Source of the DNA: Garcia nutans | Taxonomy: Eukaryota; Streptophyta; Magnoliopsida; Malpighiales; Euphorbiaceae | Length of the DNA: 64,000 bases | Reading direction: 5' to 3' | Assembly (NCBI GenBank): GCA_947685225.1 | Contig: CANTUV010000051.1 | Coordinates: forward strand, 5,394,001-5,458,000 | Shown: piece by piece, positions 1-13,171 of the stretch | Layout of the letters: each line of letters starts with the position of its first letter | How positions within the stretch are numbered: position 1 is the first letter of the stretch | Notes under the pieces: model-generated | Database searches by the model: none | Told to the model about the DNA's origin: nothing | Seen by the model: only the letters and a program-made list of their open reading frames with translations | Position numbers and translations under genes: made by a program

Positions 1-2430
1 TTGAAGTCAAATGATCAAGTCCTTGGTGCATTCAAAGAATTTCATTCTTATGCTGAGAGAGAAACAGGTAAGAAGCTGAAATGTGTTCGCTCTGATAATG
101 GAGGTGAATATTGTGGCCCATTTGATGCATATTGTAGAGAGCAGGGTATTGTACACCAGAAGACACCTCCTAAGACTCCTCAGTTGAATGGCTTGGCAGA
201 AAGGATGAACAGAACTTTAATGGAGAGAGTTAGATGTGTGCTTTCTGATGCTAAACTACCTAATTCCTTTTGGGGTGAGGCATTATATACTGTTACACAT
301 GTTATCAATCTTACTCCTACTATTCCTTTGCTGAATGATGTTCCTAATAGTTTTTGGTGTGGGAGAAAGCCTTCCTATAACCATCTACGGGTGTTTGGCT
401 GTAAGTGTTTTGTTCATGTTCCTAAAGATGAGAGGTCTAAGCTGGATGCCAAGACAAGACAATGTATTTTTATTGGCTATGGTCAAGATGAGTTTGGCTA
501 TCGGTGTTATGATCCCATTGAAAAGAAAGTTGTCAGAAGTCGTGATGTGGTCTTTATAGAAGATCAAACTATTGAAGATATTGGCAAGGTGGAGAAGCAG
601 AAGCCTCAGATTGACAGCTTGATTGATCTAGATCCAGTTCCTTCAACTCCTACACCTGATACAGTTGATGTTGAAAATCAGGTTGAACTTCAAGAAAATA
701 CTCAAGATACAGATGAGGTGGATATTCCTGAAGATGAGGTAGTTGATGATCAGTATGGGGATCTTGGGGAGCAACAAGAAGTTCCACTTAGAAGGTCTAC
801 CAGAGATCGTGTTCCATCTACTAGGTATTCACCTAATGATTATGTACTATTGACAGATGCAGAGGAGCCAGAATGCTATGAAGAAGCTATTGAGAGTGAA
901 GAGAAGGAAAAATGGGTTGCAGCTATGAAAGATGAAATGCAATCCTTGTATGACAATGAGACTTTTAAACTGGTTAAGCTTCCTAAAGACAGAAAAGCCT
1001 TGAAGAACAGGTGGATTTACAAGGTGAAGCAAGAAGATAATTCATCATCTCCCAGGTATAAAGCTCGATTAGTTGTCAAAGGATTCAGTCAGAAGAAGGG
1101 AATTGATTTTGAGGAGATATTCTCACCAGTGGTCAAGATGTCTTCGATCCGAGTTATTTTAGGTTTGGCTGCTACTCTTGATTTAGAGATTGAGCAGATG
1201 GATGTAAAAACTGCTTTTCTCCATGGTGATTTAGAGGAGGAGATCTATATGGAGCAACCTGAAGGCTTTGCAGTGAAGGGCAAAGAAAACTATGTTTGCA
1301 AGTTGAAGAAAAGCTTGTATGGTTTGAAACAGGCACCGAGACAATGGTATAAGAAGTTTGAGTCTGTCATGGTTCAGCAAGGCTACAAGAAGACTACTTC
1401 TGATCATTGTGTTTTTATCCAAAAATTTTCTGACAATGACTTCATCATCTTGTTACTGTATGTTGATGACATGCTCATTGTAGGTCCCAACTCTTCCAGG
1501 ATTGTGGATTTGAAGAAAGAGTTGAGCAAGTCCTTTGCCATGAAGGATTTGGGACCAGCGAAGCAAATTCTTGGCATTAGAATCACTCGTGATAGAAAAT
1601 GCAAGCAGTTATGGCTTTCATAGGAGAAGTACATTGAGAAGGTGCTACTCCGGTTTAATATGGCTAACGCAAAACCTGTAAGAACACCTCTTCCTACATC
1701 TCTTAGATTGAGTATTAAACAGTCTCCTTCTAATGAGCAAGATAAAGAATACATGCAAAAAGTTCCTTATGCATCTGCAGTAGGAAGTTTGATGTATGCT
1801 ATGGTTTGCACTAGACCAGATATAGCTCATGCAGTTGGTACAGTAAGTAGATTTCTCTCAAATCCTGAAAAAGAGCATTGGAATGCAGTAAAGTGGATTT
1901 TGAGATATCTCCGTGGCACTTCAAGTTTGAAGTTATGTTTTGGGTCTGAAAAACCTATGTTGTGTGGTTATACAGATTCTGATATGGCTGGAGATATTGA
2001 TTCAAGAAAGTCTACTTCGGGTTACTTGATAACTTATTCAGGGGGAGCTGTTGCATGGCAATCCAGATTGCAAAAGTGCATTGCTTTGTCTACTACAGAG
2101 GCTGAATTCATTGCAGCCACTGAAGCATGCAAGGAATTGCTATGGATGAAAAAGTTTGTGAGTGAGCTTGGGTTTACGCAGAAGAGGTATGTTCTATTTT
2201 GTGACAATCAAAGTGCGATTCATCTTGGTAAGAATCCTACATTTCATGGTAGATCCAAACATATTGATGTAAGGTACCATTGGATTCGTGATGTTTTGGA
2301 TTCCAAGTTAGTTGAGCTTGAAAAGGTACATACAGATGATAACGGTGCTGATATGTGTACAAAAGCTCTACCAAGAATGAAACTTGAAACATGTTGCTTG
2401 AATGCCGGTTTGGCATCCTCCTCCACATAG
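1..2430 (+). pseudogene. Ty1/copia pol, 3' half: integrase, reverse transcriptase, RNase H; one nonsense codon
   Basis: One continuous frame enters from the left edge and ends at TAG 2428-2430. It starts inside the integrase core: the motif SDNGGEY and the downstream glutamate region with LAERMNRTL are visible, then GEALYTVTHVINLTP and the GKR-like tail. Reverse transcriptase follows, with the acidic pair in QMDVKTAFLHGDL and the catalytic LLLYVDDML near nt 1450-1475. RNase H follows, with YTDSDMAGD and CDNQSAIHLG. The frame is broken only by TAG at 1621-1623, inside LWLS-EKYIEK where copia proteins usually have Gln; the same frame resumes at once. GAG, protease and the 5' LTR lie outside the window. 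The domain order INT-RT-RH is what makes it copia rather than gypsy; the wording is closest to the Tnt1/Tork group (family knowledge). Confidence 0.95.
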
Positions 2431-2447
2431 TCGGGAAGGGGGAGAAT
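2431..2447 (+). other. polypurine tract of copia element 1
   Basis: A purine-rich run (GGGAAGGGGGAGAA) lies between the pol stop codon and the first TG of the 3' LTR, exactly where plus-strand DNA synthesis is primed in LTR retrotransposons. Confidence 0.8.
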
Positions 2448-3485
2448 TGTTGGGTTTTGGGTTCCCTCCTATGTGGTAAAACCCACACATTTTGTAGTCC
2501 ACTTTAAAAAGCCCATTAGGGTTATTTTTGTCTTTTTCAAAAACTCTTCATCAACTAAAAGAGAGGCTGGCCTTGTATGGGTTAAGGCATTCTTCATTTT
2601 GTCATTTTGAAAGAAAAGAAAAGAGAGAGAGAGAGGAGAGAAGAGCTCAGTTTTTTAGGTCTTCCGTCAGTCTGCTTGTTTTGCAAATCCGACGGTGATT
2701 TTGTGTCCGATCTGGCTGATTTTGGAGGACAGGTAGAAGACATCTTGTTCTTGCTTCTGGACGGTGGAGATCTGGTTTGAAGGTCTGGAAGTGGAGGTTC
2801 TTCCTCAAACTCTTTGCTGCCCTGTTTTGATTCCAGCAGAATCGTGTTTCACCATTATGCACTGATGGACAGTCATCCTTTGTCCAATTGAACTGATTTT
2901 TGGTGAGCAAGTTCCTGACTCATGGTTCTTCATTCTGAACGGTGAAGATGTATTTTGGAGGTCTGAAAGGTTAGGTTCTACTGCCCAACTTTGAGTTGTT
3001 TTGAGCTGTTCTGTTTTACTTTCCAGCAGTGTTGTGTTTTATCATTTTCAACGGATGGACAGTCATCCTTTGTCCAATTGATCTGAAATTTGGTGGACAT
3101 GTTTATGACTCATTGTTCTTGATTCTGAACGGTGGAGATTGTATTTGGAAGGTGGAAACATTTTTGTTTTGGCTCATTTCAGTAGCACTAGAACCAGATT
3201 ACTCCATTTGTGTATTTTCTACTTGTTTATGGTTGTATGTGGTTGAGCCCCTTATTTTTCAGTGATTGAGGGCTACTGAATTTGTAAGACAATAATTTGT
3301 AATAGTGGATTTGTTAGCTTGGACCAGCGGAGAGGTCCCGTGGTTTTTTTTATCCTTCACACCGAAGGAGTTTTTGCCACGTTAAAGAAATTCGGTGTTA
3401 TTGTGTTGAATGTTTTGATTTGTGCATTGTGGCAGCATATTGATTTATATTGTTGCTGGAAATTTTGTTTATTTATCCCCTAATA
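2448..3485 (+). repeat. 3' LTR of copia element 1
   Basis: The LTR begins TGTTGGGTTTTGG directly after the polypurine tract. It contains a pyrimidine/GA-rich leader and, near 3325-3400, the stretch with CACACCGAAGG and GCCACGTTAAAG that plant copia LTRs often carry just before their end. The right end is placed at CCCCTAATA (3485), where that pattern stops. No second LTR or target duplication is available in the window, so the right boundary is approximate. Length is about 1.04 kb. It supplies promoter and polyadenylation signals to the element. Confidence 0.75.
2748..3190 (+). repeat. diverged tandem repeat inside the copia 1 LTR (about 180-190 bp unit)
   Basis: A block starting TTCTTxxTTCTGxACGGTG begins at 2748, 2926 and 3116. 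The string ATGGACAGTCATCCTTTG occurs at 2865 and again at 3055. Two full units and a third partial one are present, with many substitutions between them, so the duplication inside the LTR is old. Confidence 0.8.
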
Positions 3486-6400
3486 GATTCATTCAAGTGG
3501 GGAAGGATTGTGATTAGTGTGTTGTGATCATTGACTTCCCATCACTTCTCACCTCACAATCCACCATTAGATTAAAGATCTTACTCTTTAGTTTTTTCCA
3601 AGCTCAATTGTTAGATGGTGATGAAGGAGGGCTCTTCTCAACTATTATTGGCACCTCATGCTCAGGTGTAGGCTAGAGAATAAGTCAAAAGAATTAATTA
3701 ACAATAAACACCACATCAACACCAACCTATAAATCAAATCCTCAAAAAAAGTTGAAGGGATTGCTTAATGTAAATTGTAAAAAAAAAAAAACACCCAAGA
3801 CTCCACATCGTAAATTGCAACAACAATATACTCTCTAGAAAGTTAATTATATAACAAAATTCAATGGCACATAATTACAACAAAGATTCAAAACTCCAGC
3901 AACCACATGGGATAAACACCATCACTAGAAATCAAGAACCAAAACACCAGTGACACAAACTCAAACTAGGAAAAAAAAAGAGAAAATGCCTTATTGAGAT
4001 TCAATCCTTGAAACGAGCAATGCTGGAGAAGAAATTCACAACATAGAGATCTTTAAACCAGACCCCACTGCAGATTGACCTATAGCAAAGCGTCGTCAAA
4101 GAAATCTTCAACTCAGTATTTTCTTGAAGCGCTGTGTGAATTCTATGGTCATGACCATCGGAGTCTCATAAAGATTAGTACTCCGTTTATTCATTCATTT
4201 TCCCATTTGTAGCTTCATACCCATTACAAAAGTAATAAGCTCCCTAGAATTTTCTATTATAAGAAGATGAACTGAGTTTTCTATCAGTAACAGATGAGGT
4301 TTTACAAAGGAAAGAAAAAATTCATACTAGTACTTATGAAGAGTGACAATGGGTAGTTTAGTATCGTACTGACCTTCAACGTGAAGGTTCTTTGTTGGTC
4401 ATTAGAAGAAGAAGAAGAAGAAGAAGAATAAAAGAAAGAAGAAGAAAGAAGAAAATAAGAACAACCATTAGAGAGAATTAAGAGATAATAGGTTATGGTT
4501 GTATGTATCTAATTAAGTGAGGGCATTTTAGTCAATTTAACATTAAAAGATGACATGGTATAATGAAACCTACTTAGTCTAGTCATTACCGAAATTTTAA
4601 GCAGAAATTTTAAGCAAAACGACGTGAGACACTCAAATATAACTCTTTAATAAAGTTTGGATATTAAACTGGCCAAAAAATTTATTGAAATACCAAAATA
4701 GAAAAAATAAACAAGTTCAGACACCATTGATATAATTTTTCTTTTTATATAATACTAAAAAAAAACTCTCATTTCACCTTGGGATATATTTTTTTATTAA
4801 TCAAATAACGATATCTATTATTTATTGCTACATATTTAAGATTTTTAAAATTATTGTCAACAATTAACTAAAGAAATATAACATTATCTATTTTTTTGCT
4901 ATATATTTAAGATCATATAATTTTTTAATTAATAATAATTACTTAAAAAGATACTACTTAAAAATGATAGACTATATTAAATTGTGATAATTTTTTATGC
5001 TAGATAATGAAAAATAAAAAATTTAATTGAAATGAAAATTTCATTTGGTGTAGAAACAAACTATGAAATTTAAAAAAAATAAACATTGTAATTGAAATCG
5101 ATTTAATATGAATATAAAAAAAGAATTACAGAAGAAAGTATAGTTCATATTATATATATTTTTATTAAGATCACTGAATAATTTAATTAATAGATGCGAT
5201 ATACATAATATTTATAATAATAAATAAATATTTTAGTTTACATAAATATTAACATATTATATAGCAAAGGTACTAGAATATTTTAGAATATTAATAAAGA
5301 TAGAAAAGCAAGATGCTGGATGAAAATATGATACATATTGGATGCACTTATACTATAGATCTATAGTACAAATGTATTCAACTTTAATCTACACATATAT
5401 ACATAATAAATAAATAATTTTAATTTTTAATTAAATTATAATAATTATGATATTTATTTATGTTATTAATAATAATTGTATATATTTAATAATTTAAATT
5501 GTAATGATAATGTAACAATTTTTTTATTCTAGTCTCAGATTTATTAAATTAATAATAATAATCACTAAAAATAAATTTTCATATAAAATTTTTTTATTGA
5601 TAGGTGATTAAAAATTTAGTTAAATTGTAATAATTAGCATGATCAAAATTGAAATTTTAGTTTGTTTAGATTATAAATTATATATAATTTTACTTTTAAT
5701 ATGGTATTATATATAATGATCATAAAATTATTTTAATTATTTATGTAATAAATTGTTTTAAGTTATAATAATAAAAAAATAACACCAAATTATATCATTT
5801 TTGTATATTTATTTAAAAATTTAAATATTATATTAATTTGATAGAATAACTGTAATATAATTTATAATATATTTATTCACATATTAAACATTATATATGT
5901 TAAGTTTATGTACATTACAATAAACTCTCTCTCTCTCTCTCTCTCTCTCTAATTGTTTTAAGCTACGACTCTTTAATTTTTTATTGTTTTTATATTATTA
6001 AAGTTGAATTACTTGTATTGTTGACCTAAAGTACAAATACATTTAATTTTAATCTATATAGATAGTATGGTTTTATTTTTTTGTTTATTTTGATTTTTAT
6101 CTATTATGATATGGTTTCCATGATAATTTTATGGTTTCAAAATTATAAATTTTCAAATCACTAATTTTTTATTTTTCATGATTTTATAGTTTTATCTTTT
6201 AAAAATATGAAAAATAAAATTTTTAAATACTAAATATATGGTAATAATTAAATTTTCAATTCCATAACATATTAAAATCTTAAAAATATTATTAAATTAA
6301 ATAAAACTATTTTTACTTAATCTTCTTATAACATATCATCTTTCCAAACATAATAAATATTGTTTATAATATCATACTATAATATCATATATTATTAAAC

Positions 6401-7220
6401 CATGCTACTAGTCATCTAAACAAAGGATAGGTCTCATAATTTGCTTATTGAATTCTTATAAACTTATGATGTTTTTAATATGACAATTAAGGTTTCAAAT
6501 GACACAATACAAAAGACAAAAAGGGGTTTAACCTTAAAAGCTTGAGATCAAAATTGTTAGTTTAAAAAAGCACGTGATGAATATTTGATTGAAAGTGAAA
6601 GACATATAGTAGTGAAAAATAAAAAGTATTTAGCCTAACTTAAAAAAAATAATTTTATAAGAAATTAAAATTTTAACAATTATTTTTTTGAAATATTTAT
6701 ACGTGATTTACAAGTATCTGACATATTTAGTAAAAATAACTTATAAATACATTTATTATTAAAATAACTAAAAATAATATAAAGTTATACTATCAAGAAT
6801 ATTTATTAAAATAACTAGGGATCATATATAAATTATTTGGTTAAATTAGTTTATAAGCACTTGGTTTATAAACATTAAAATAATAATATGATCTCTCAAT
6901 TTATAAATTTATAAATTTTTTTAATAAATATGTCAATTTAAATTTAGAGTTTATAAATTAATTTAAGTAGTTTTTTAAGTTGGGCCAAATATCCTCTAAA
7001 ATTTCATATAAATAAGAAGTTCATGTAATATTTGAATTGAAGAAACAAGTTGTGAATGTCTATTTTCTTTGTAAAATTCTCACCGAAGTACCATAGCTAT
7101 GAAGACAAATCCCACTTGAAGAAACTAGAAATTCTATGCCATTTTAATGCAATGGTTGACAACGAAAGTAGTACAATGATTGATAATGCAATTGGCTCTA
7201 GTTTTCCTAAAATTATAATA
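3486..7220. other. AT-rich intergenic stretch, no gene recognised
   Basis: No coding frame of any length or quality was found on either strand. It contains a GAA run (about 4403-4428), a CT run (about 5925-5950) and long AT-rich tracts. The piece at 4650-4750 (GTTCAGACACCATTGATAT) has a diverged relative at 11180-11290 (TTCAGACACTATTAATAT), so both belong to a dispersed repeat family. Confidence 0.6.
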
Positions 7221-8170
7221 ATTAGGGTTAATTAAAAAAAAACCTGAATTTTAGCTTTTTTATTTTATTATAAAATTTTCAAAGTATTGAAAGAGTGTAT
7301 AAATTATATATTTTATTTTAATTTTATCATATTTAGTGAAAAAAGTCTATTTGATATATAAAATTACTGACATATTAATTTTTATTAGTTGACTTGAACT
7401 ATTGAAGTAAATAAACATAGATTAATTTCAAAAAATACATGAACTTTAATATATTCTTTATTTTTATCATGAATTTTTCACAGTATTAAGAGAGTACATG
7501 AACTATATGTTATTTCAAATTTATTATATTTACCATGAGAGATTATTTTACTTGATCAATAAAAATTTTCTAAAGAATTAAAAAATATATAAACTATACA
7601 CTTTGTTTCAATTTTATTATTTTTAACGAAAAAATTAATTTGATTTGTAAAATTATTAATATATCGATTTTTGTTAGTGGACGTGTACTATAGAAGTAGA
7701 TAAAATAAATTAATTGCAAAAAAGTATGAATTTTAGTGTATTTTTTATTTTTATAATAAACTTTTTAGAATAACAAAAGAGTATATGATATGCATTGTTT
7801 TAAATTTATTATATTTACCATAAGAGATTATTTTACTTCATTAATAAAAATTTTCTAAAGCATCAAAAGAAAGTATAAATTATAGACTTTGTTTTAATTT
7901 TATCATATTTACAAGAAAAATCAATTTGATCTGTAAAATTATTAATATATTAGTTTTTGTTAATAGATATGGACAACTGAAGTGGATAAATATATTAATT
8001 ATAAAAAAACCCATGAATTTTAGCATATTTTTTATTTTTATCATGAACTTTTCATAATATCAAAAGAATGCATATATTTTGTTTCAAATATATCATATTT
8101 ACCATGAGAGATTAGTCACTTGATAAAATGTTGATATGCAGATTTTTATAAATTATTCCAATTAAAAAAT
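7220..8170. repeat. degenerate tandem repeat array, units about 190-290 bp, with an inverted copy at 8555-8700
   Basis: The phrase TTAATTxxAAAAAAxxxxTGAA(C/T)TTTA recurs near 7226, 7421, 7707 and 7996. Each is followed by the same order of phrases: a TTTTTATTTTTATxATGAA block, then TATATTTACCATGAGAGATTA. The reverse complement of the same phrases lies at 8555-8700. Together they resemble an array of transposon end sequences ending in an inverted copy, although no target duplication was found. Confidence 0.6.
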
Positions 8171-8700
8171 ATTACTAACATGCTTTAATGTACTTATTCT
8201 GTAAAAATAATCCTAAATTCTAAAATTAAAAAAAATCAAGAATTATGATTTTTCAATTGAAAGTACTAAACAAAATGTGAATGTCTCCAAGTAAAAGTAC
8301 AAAATCAACTCTAAAAGCTCAAAATAACTTCTTAATAATTCACCACTATAATCACATTTAAAACAATCTAAAAATAAAATATCGATTACAAATGTAAAAA
8401 CACACTCAAATTTAAATTTAATAATGCAAAGATAGGGTTCTTAATTTTGTTTTTCTCAATTTGAGATTTATTTTTAAAGAAATATAATTTAATTGGCTTG
8501 CAATATTTTTCAATTCAAATAATTCACAAAAGTCGACACGTTAATATTTTAATAGGCAGAATAATCTCTTTTGGTAAATATAAAAAAATTTTGAAACAAA
8601 ATGTAACTATTTTGATATTTTAAAAAGTTCATAATAAAAAAAATGAAAAATATACTAAAATTCATATTTTTTTTGCAATTAATGTAATTTTTTATTTAGT

Positions 8701-10751
8701 GTAATAATTCACATCAACCATCAGAAGTAGCAGCGTCGACAATCTTGTACATGCTAATATATAATTTTAGTCAAGCAATAAATTAGTTCTTCTCTTTTTG
8801 GACTTTTTTACTATAAATCTTTTATATTTATATTTTTTTATTTTCAATAATAATAGTCAACAACAATTATTATTATTATTATTATTATTTTCTTTTCAAA
8901 TGTAACTTCTTATTATAGCCTTAATTTTTTTTAGAATAATTATTACTATTTTAATTATTATTTTTAATTGTGATATAATTTTAATTTATTTTCTGTAAAA
9001 AAATTTACCTAATAATTTTATGGAAGACCTAAGATTAAGAGAATTAGAATATTAAATTACATGATAAATTAACAAAAAAATTTAAAAAATAAGTAATAAA
9101 AGAAAAAATATATTTAAATTTTTTTAGCCATTATAAGTTATAACTTCAACTTCAGCCTCAATAAAAAATATTTACTCGTAATTATGATGAGATTGATATA
9201 TATAAATTCATATTTTCTTCAATTTAATATATATATATATATTAAATTGATAAATTTATTCCGCCTATTTATTATCTTCAATTGTTTTCAATTTATATCA
9301 TGATATTAATAACAATAGGTTTAGTAATATTTTATGTGTTCATAATAAACAATTGAAGAATTCGTCTTGTATACTATATATTCTTATTACTTAAATTTAA
9401 TTTTTGTTAAAGTTTATGAGGATATCATAATATGTTATAATATATTTGATACATTCAATAATTTTATTTATATTTTATTTTATTTAATTTTTATTTATTT
9501 ACAATAAATTTATATGTTGAATATAATTTTTTTTAATTTTAACCATGAAATCCTGTTGCTATTCCACGAACTATGAAACACCGATACTTCAATTAGAGTA
9601 AAGTGTTGGTGTCCGACACTTTTTTGATATTGACACTTGCTTAACATGTGTCAGCTACTTCTCTGTATGTATCTTATTTTTTTTTATTATTTATTATTTT
9701 TTAGACACTTATTCGACACTTGTTAGACACGTCTCTATACATGTCTTTTTTTTTTATTTTATAGACATGGCTAGAACTCCCATAGGGACACAATAAGAAC
9801 ATATTTTATAATACTTTTATGATATCTTAAGATACATTTTATTATAAAATTTTATTTATATGATATTAGTAAATTATTAACTAGATAATTATAATCAATC
9901 ATAATTATAAAACTTTGTTTGTCATAAAAAATTTATTTATTTTTACTTATATAATTATATTTATGTATAAATGAACTACTTTATATTTATTTTGAATATA
10001 TATTTTTCTCTCATTATATTTTTATAATTTAATATATATATATATGTGTGTGTGTGTGTGCATGTGTATATAATTATACTAATATATAAGTCAACTATTA
10101 TATATTTGTTTTAATATATTTTTATATTTCATTGTATTATATATATAAGCATATTTCATCCGTATTGTGCCTTTATTTTTTTAAATTATTATTTTTATAT
10201 GTTCATATTACTCCATATTTTTTGTTTGTATCCACACTTCAAAATTAGAACAATTGCTATATTCATATTTTGTATCCATATCCGTGCTTGATAGATAGAA
10301 TGCTTCGTCTTCATCAACTTCACAATAATGGGTCATTGGTAATCCTTTTTTTTTTTCATCAGCTTCATAATAACGAGATTTAAATATGTAACTCAAAACC
10401 CAATTTGTTTATTGATGTTTAATATATTTTTTAGCGTACACCCTCGTGCGTAATCAAAGCTGCAACGTAGCCCATTAAATTGATTGACACTTGCATGTAA
10501 AAGAATTGGCTAAAATCTTTTCATCAATTTCGATTTGCATCATCGGTCTACAAAAGAAGCTTATTGAACATGATTTTTTTTAGAAGGGCAAATTACAAAA
10601 ATAACTTTAAAAAATCAATTTTTAAAAATATTAAAAAAATTAAAAATACTTTAAAAGAGATTTTTTTTAAATAGCGTGAATAATGGATATCTCAAAAACA
10701 CATTATTTTATATTTACAAATACATTATTCTTTAATTAATTATATGTAATA
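8701..10751. other. AT-rich intergenic stretch with simple repeats
   Basis: No gene is seen. It holds an ATT run (about 8865-8890), TA runs near 9223-9242 and 10035-10050, and a GT run at 10046-10060. At 9608-9740 there are scattered GACACTT and GTGTC words. The short open frame at 10208-10396 (- strand) has no recognisable similarity and is not claimed as a gene. Confidence 0.5.
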
Positions 10752-10759
10752 TATATTTA

Positions 10760-10947
10760 CAGGGGCGAAGGCAGGTGAGGTTGGGTGGGGAGTTGACGAC
10801 CCCTGTCAGCCGCTGGACATATAAATCCTCAGCCACTCAGCTCCCTCAGCCACTTAGTTTCAGCCACCTTCAGCCACTCAGCAGCTCAGCTCTCTCAGCC
10901 CCCTCAGTTTCAGCCCCCTTCTCCCAGCGGTCCTGGCTCCGTCACTG
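10760..10947. mobile_element. short hAT-type MITE
   Basis: The ends CAGGGGCGAAGGCAGG and, read from the other end, CAGTGACGGAGCCAGG form imperfect terminal inverted repeats. They are flanked by TATATTTA (10752-10759) and CATATTTA (10948-10955), an 8-bp target duplication with one mismatch; 8 bp is the hAT rule. The 188-bp body is GC-rich and made of CAGCCAC/CTCAG words, which stands out against its AT-rich surroundings. It encodes nothing. Confidence 0.7.
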
Positions 10948-10955
10948 CATATTTA

Positions 10956-12250
10956 TATATATTATTATTTTATAATTAATATATATAAATAATAAATATG
11001 TCACATATTTAATTATATATAATATATTTAATATATATGCTACATATTTATTATTTTAAATTAATTTTATTTATTTACTTTAGTGTTTGAATTTTAGTTA
11101 TTAGAATTGATTTGGTTGTTACGATTAATTTTTTTGACCGATTTACTATTTGTCAATCGGTCGAAATAATCAAATTATTTTTAATAATTAAAGTTTAAAC
11201 ACCAAAATGAATAAAAAAAAAGAGTTTATATATCAAAATAGCAAAATTAAATAAATTCAGACACTATTAATATATTTTTTTCTTTTTAAAATAAATACAT
11301 TTATCTAGTTATATATAATATATATCCGAATATACTCTTATCAATTTGATGAAAAATTAAAAAAATTAAAAGACTATATTTTTGAAGCATTTTATAAAAT
11401 AAGTGGAATATATTATATTTGAAGAATAAAAAAAATCTCAAATTATTACATTTGAAACTCAAAAAACAATAAATAAATAAATAAAAATAAAAGATTTTCA
11501 AACAAAAAATAAAAAATAAAAAAAATACAGTAAGATAAAAAGTCTCTTATTCACTGATAAAATAAATAAATAAATAAATAAATAAATATATATATATATA
11601 TACATACATATATATATATAAAAGAAGCTTGTCATGGTTTCAGCAGCAGTGATGCTAATCTTCTGTGTATTGTATGCAAGAGAAAGGCGTCATAGAATCG
11701 ATGAATGCCAAGCAGTTTATAAATCTATCTACTCAAGATTCTATAGGAGAAGAAAGTGGCACGCATTGAGTTTCAGTCTTCATAGCCATTAATTTATATT
11801 TGTATTGAGTTTTTTCTTTTTTAACACATATTTGTATTGAGTTTGATTTTAATATTTGTACAGATTAAGTCTAGTGAGAATGTCAAGCCTTGTAGAAATG
11901 CTGATAATTCAATCAATAAAGTTTCGTGCGCCATGGAAGATGCAATAGTGAAAATAAAAAAATAGCGATGAAAGTCGTATTTTTTTAAAAATAAAAAATA
12001 AAAATATAAAAGATTAAAAATAAATAATAATAATAATAAAATTGAAAATAAAAATTTATATAATGTAATTTTTTTGAAAATTCATATTATTTAAAGATAT
12101 CTGATACCGTATTATAGTTCATATATATATATATATATATATGTACACACATTGTATGTGGGATATATTTTTCAAATAAACATTGCTGTATTGGGGTGGA
12201 CAATACAGCCAGTGGCCATGTCAAAGCCCATTCTTGTGCTATTGACATGA
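10956..12250. other. AT-rich intergenic stretch upstream of the racemase gene
   Basis: It contains AAAT and TA simple repeats (11560-11620 and 12120-12142) and AT-rich spacer. The only protein-like piece is the small frame at 11634-11792, listed separately. Confidence 0.5.
11634..11792 (+). CDS. possible small ORF, 52 aa, hydrophobic head and basic tail
   Basis: An ATG-started frame of 52 codons sits in a GC-richer island of about 160 bp within AT-rich DNA. Residues 2-14 are hydrophobic (VSAAVMLIFCVLY). They are followed by an Arg/His-rich segment (ARERRHRIDECQ, then FYRRRKWH), which looks like one membrane segment with a basic cytosolic tail. I do not recognise it. It could be a lone exon, a captured gene piece or chance. 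No promoter or splice sites were established. Confidence 0.2.
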   Translation: MVSAAVMLIFCVLYARERRHRIDECQAVYKSIYSRFYRRRKWHALSFSLHSH

Positions 12251-12478
12251 ACAGTCCTTGCTGTCATGATTCTATTGAGCTCCCATCTCTTTCATTCACA
12301 ATCTTTCTTTATCTCAATAATTTAGTGCCAAGAAACTAAGGATATTTATATTTCTTACTTGTCAATTCCAAATTCAAAATTTAACCTCACTTTAGTGCTA
12401 GATTTTTCTCCAATTTTCATATTCAAATTGACACAAAAGTTGCATTTATTGGTTCGCTACCTCTTATATATTCCTATT

Positions 12479-12504
12479 CCCCCCCCCCCCCCCCCCCCCC
12501 CCCC
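12479..12504. repeat. 26-base poly-C run
   Basis: An uninterrupted run of C (G on the other strand) lies about 670 bases upstream of the racemase start codon. Mononucleotide C runs of this length are rare in AT-rich plant DNA, so it may be real and unstable or a sequencing artefact. Confidence 0.9.
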
Positions 12505-13171
12505 AGAAAACAGTATGTCTGATAGGATAAAATGCTGGACTAATGTTAATCATTATAAAACAAACCTAAGCTAAGATGTAATTTTAAATTTAAAGCTTCT
12601 CAAAATTTCATGTTTGGTATTATTGCTCCACCAACATATAATTTAGTTGCTTCTTATGCATTTCAATTATGCTAGGACGTCATCCTTGTTATAATTGCCA
12701 GACACGGATAAAAAAAATGATAATGCTGATTAGAAGCAATAGTTTAGATTCTTGTCTTTATATGGGTCTAGAAATATAATTTGTTGAATTTTATTTCTAT
12801 ATTTTTTTATATTATCTATGTTTTTAACGGTTGATAATGATGCAAGGGCAATCTAAGTAATTTAGATTACCCTTCTCATGATTGGCCATTTTAATATCAA
12901 AAATATGTACTCGAAATTGACCCTTGATCATTTCCTTATTTGTCTTAAATTTACCTTACAGTTTATGATAAAAATGTCAAAGTTCAGGATTTTTAAAAAA
13001 AAAGGAAATTACTGATATAGGTTAGAAATTGAGATTGAGCATGTGGGTTTTGGTTCTGGAACTATAATACTTTGAACTACCTTATAAATTTGATCTTTAT
13101 GGTGTAGGTCTGTCCTGCAAGCCAAAAGAACTGCCTTTAGCTGGAACTTGGAGTACAAGAACTGGTTTTGA

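Noticed and set aside
3029..3265. 78-aa + strand frame
   Set aside because: It lies within the LTR tandem repeat of copia 1.
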